Source: Actinomycetes bacterium
Lineage (GTDB): Bacteria; Actinomycetota; Actinomycetes; Actinomycetales; Microbacteriaceae
Direction of reading: 5' to 3'
NCBI GenBank assembly: GCA_023457615.1
Contig: JAEWKY010000348.1
Span: forward strand, 1-7,665
Length of the DNA stretch: 7,665 nt
The translations under genes and the position numbers were made by a program. The notes beneath the pieces are model-generated. The model did no database searches and was not told the DNA's origin. It saw nothing but the letters and a program-made list of their open reading frames with translations. Below, piece after piece: positions 6,217-7,665 of this stretch; positions within the stretch are counted from its first letter, which is position 1, and each line of letters opens with the position of its first letter.

Positions 6217-6220
6217 GGAA
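6215..6220 (+). promoter_or_regulatory. Ribosome binding site of trpS
   Basis: GAGGAA lies four bases before the ATG at 6225 and overlaps the TGA stop of the nuclease gene. It fixes the trpS start at 6225 rather than the in-frame ATG at 6162, and it allows translational coupling between the two genes. Confidence 0.7.
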
Positions 6221-6224
6221 CCCC

Positions 6225-7229
6225 ATGTCGAAGCCCCGCCTGTTCTCGGGGATGCAGCCCTCCGCCGACTCGCTCCACGCGGGCAACTACATCGGCGCGC
6301 TGCTGCAGTGGAAGAAGCTCCAGGTCGAGTACGACGCGGTGTTCTGCGTCGTCGACCTGCACGCGATCACGGTGCCGCAGGATCCGGCGGCGCTGCGTGA
6401 GGCGACCCGGCGCACCGCCGCGCAGTACATCGCCGCGGGCATCGACCCGGCCTCCAGCATCCTGTTCGTGCAGTCGCACGTGCCCGCGCACGCCGAGCTG
6501 GCCTGGGTGCTCAACACCCTCACGGGCTTCGGCGAGGCCAGCCGCATGACGCAGTTCAAGGACAAGTCGGCCCGTCAGGGATCGGATGCCGCCTCGGTCG
6601 GGCTCTTCACCTACCCGATCCTGCAGGCGGCCGACATCCTGCTCTACGACGCGGAGATCGTGCCCGTCGGCGAGGACCAGCGGCAGCACATCGAGCTCAC
6701 CCGCGACCTCGGCACGCGCTTCAACTCGCGCTTCGGCGAGACGCTCACGATCCCCGAGGTCTCGATCCTGCCGGAGACCGCCAAGGTGTTCGACCTGCAG
6801 AACCCGGGCTCCAAGATGTCGAAGTCGGGCGAGTCGCCGCAGGGCATCCTGTGGCTGCTCGACGAGCCGACGGTGCTCGCGAAGAAGGTCAGGTCCGCGG
6901 TCACCGACGCCGACCGCGACATCCTGTTCGACCCGGTCGGGAAGCCCGGGGTGTCGAATCTGCTCTCGCTGCTCTCGGTGCTCGGCGGCGCCCCCGTGCC
7001 CGAGCTCGTCGACTCCTTCGCGGGACGCGGCTACGGCGACCTCAAGTCGGAGACCGCGGATGCCGTCGTCGCGGCGTTCTCGCCCGTGCGCGAGAAGACG
7101 CTCGAGCTGCTCGCCGACCCTGCCGAGCTCGACCGCCTGCTCGCGGGCAACGCGGAGCGCGCGGAGTCGATCGCGGCCGCGACCCTCGCGCGCGTGTACG
7201 ACCGCATCGGGTTCCTGCCCCGGCGATGA
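6225..7229 (+). CDS. trpS: Tryptophanyl-tRNA synthetase
   Basis: The 334-residue product is a class Ic aminoacyl-tRNA synthetase that activates tryptophan with ATP and charges tRNA-Trp in the cytoplasm; its length is normal for the bacterial enzyme. The HIGH-type motif is H18-A-G-N21 in Q-P-S-A-D-S-L-H-A-G-N, a form I associate with actinobacteria, with one residue more in the loop than the common Q-P-T-G-x-L-H-L-G-N. KMSKS is at 197-201. The tryptophan-pocket region F-T-Y-P-I-L-Q-A-A-D-I-L (128-139) and the V-G-E-D-Q-R-Q-H-I-E-L motif (148-158) are intact. Q134 sits where E. coli and Bacillus have Met, as I recall. The start at 6225 follows a good ribosome binding site and precedes the conserved R-L-F-S-G-M-Q-P. 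The gene is probably in one transcript with its neighbours; its TGA overlaps the ATG of the next gene. No T-box or leader peptide is seen. Confidence 0.97.
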   Translation: MSKPRLFSGMQPSADSLHAGNYIGALLQWKKLQVEYDAVFCVVDLHAITVPQDPAALREATRRTAAQYIAAGIDPASSILFVQSHVPAHAELAWVLNTLTGFGEASRMTQFKDKSARQGSDAASVGLFTYPILQAADILLYDAEIVPVGEDQRQHIELTRDLGTRFNSRFGETLTIPEVSILPETAKVFDLQNPGSKMSKSGESPQGILWLLDEPTVLAKKVRSAVTDADRDILFDPVGKPGVSNLLSLLSVLGGAPVPELVDSFAGRGYGDLKSETADAVVAAFSPVREKTLELLADPAELDRLLAGNAERAESIAAATLARVYDRIGFLPRR

Positions 7230-7665
7230 TCCCGGTCGCGCTGACCACCCCGCGGCTCGTGCTCGATCAGCCGACCGCGGCGGACGTCGACGCGACGGCG
7301 GAGTACTGCACCGACCCGCTGTTCGAGAGGTACCTGACGACGCCGTGGCCGTACACGCGGTCCGACGCCGAGGGCTTCATCGGGTCGCACGTGCCCGCGG
7401 GCTGGGCGTCGGACGGCGAGTACACCTGGGCGTTGCGCGTCGACGGGGAGTTCGCGGGCGTCATCGGGGCGCGCACCGGGCGCTCCGACGTCGGGTTCTG
7501 GCTCGGGGCGCCCTTCCGCGGTCACGGCTACATGGCGGAGGCGCTCGGCGCCGTCGCGGACTTCTGGTTCGGGCTGCGGCATCCGGCGCTCCGCTGGGAG
7601 TGCGTCGTGGGCAACGCCGCGTCGGCCGCCACGGCCCGCGCGGCGGGGTTCGCCTACACCGGGGT
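7226..7665 (+). CDS. GNAT family N-acetyltransferase, RimJ/RimL-like (3' end beyond window)
   Basis: The first 146 residues are seen; the frame is open to the right edge. The opening L-T-T-P-R-L-V-L-D (6-14) is the usual first strand of RimJ/RimL-type acetyltransferases. An F-W-L-G strand (91-94) and the acetyl-CoA pyrophosphate loop R98-G-H-G-Y-M (98-103), with helix A-E-A-L, form motif A. The segment V-V-G-N-A-A-S (127-133) followed by A-A-G-F (139-142) is the expected later part, where N and S help hold acetyl-CoA and the R/K-x-G-F turn follows. Such enzymes acetylate protein N-termini or small molecules; the substrate cannot be named here. The ATG at 7226 overlaps the trpS stop as ATGA, and no good Shine-Dalgarno precedes it, so translation is likely coupled to trpS. 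Most of the domain is present; about 20-40 residues are probably missing. Confidence 0.9.
   Translation, partial: MIPVALTTPRLVLDQPTAADVDATAEYCTDPLFERYLTTPWPYTRSDAEGFIGSHVPAGWASDGEYTWALRVDGEFAGVIGARTGRSDVGFWLGAPFRGHGYMAEALGAVADFWFGLRHPALRWECVVGNAASAATARAAGFAYTG

Noticed and set aside
6162..6224. Earlier in-frame ATG for trpS.
   Set aside because: It would add 21 unconserved residues inside the nuclease gene; GAGGAA before 6225 marks the better start.

Overview
The window is high-GC DNA (by eye around 70 percent G+C), and third codon positions are almost all G or C. Its protein types point to an actinobacterium, most likely Microbacteriaceae; that family call is an inference from codon use, the actinobacterial form of tryptophanyl-tRNA synthetase and the large surface protein. 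No rRNA, tRNA, CRISPR array, transposase or phage gene is visible.

Left half (1-4091, minus strand): one very large secreted protein gene, starting at 4091 and running off the left edge without a stop. The 1363 visible residues comprise a signal peptide, an N-terminal beta-rich domain, a von Willebrand factor A (vWA) domain with a complete metal-binding (MIDAS) site, four SpaA/CnaB-like prealbumin domains and four tandem DUF11-like repeats of about 143 residues. All 18 cysteines fall into nine within-domain pairs. The four SpaA-like domains also carry Lys, Glu and Asn where intramolecular isopeptide bonds form in related pilins and adhesins. It looks like a long, cross-braced surface adhesin or pilus-tip-like protein. 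The C-terminus, where a sorting signal or membrane anchor would lie, is outside the window.

Middle (4092-4354): a 263-base divergent intergenic region. It holds a striking series of alternating G and C runs (4265-4321) that can form mutually exclusive hairpins, two short inverted repeats, and a TAGGGT -10-like element placed so that transcription would begin at the start codon of the rightward gene.

Right half (4355-7665, plus strand): a tightly packed rightward set of four genes. They are a YihY/BrkB-family membrane protein (4355-5386), exodeoxyribonuclease III (5383-6216), tryptophanyl-tRNA synthetase (6225-7229) and a GNAT acetyltransferase that runs off the right edge (7226 onward). Junctions are a 4-base overlap, an 8-base gap and a 4-base overlap, so co-transcription is likely. 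The nuclease gene also has its own TAACCT -10-like element just before its GTG start, suggesting a second, possibly leaderless, transcript. These four are ordinary housekeeping or accessory genes; the unusual biology is in the surface protein and the intergenic region.
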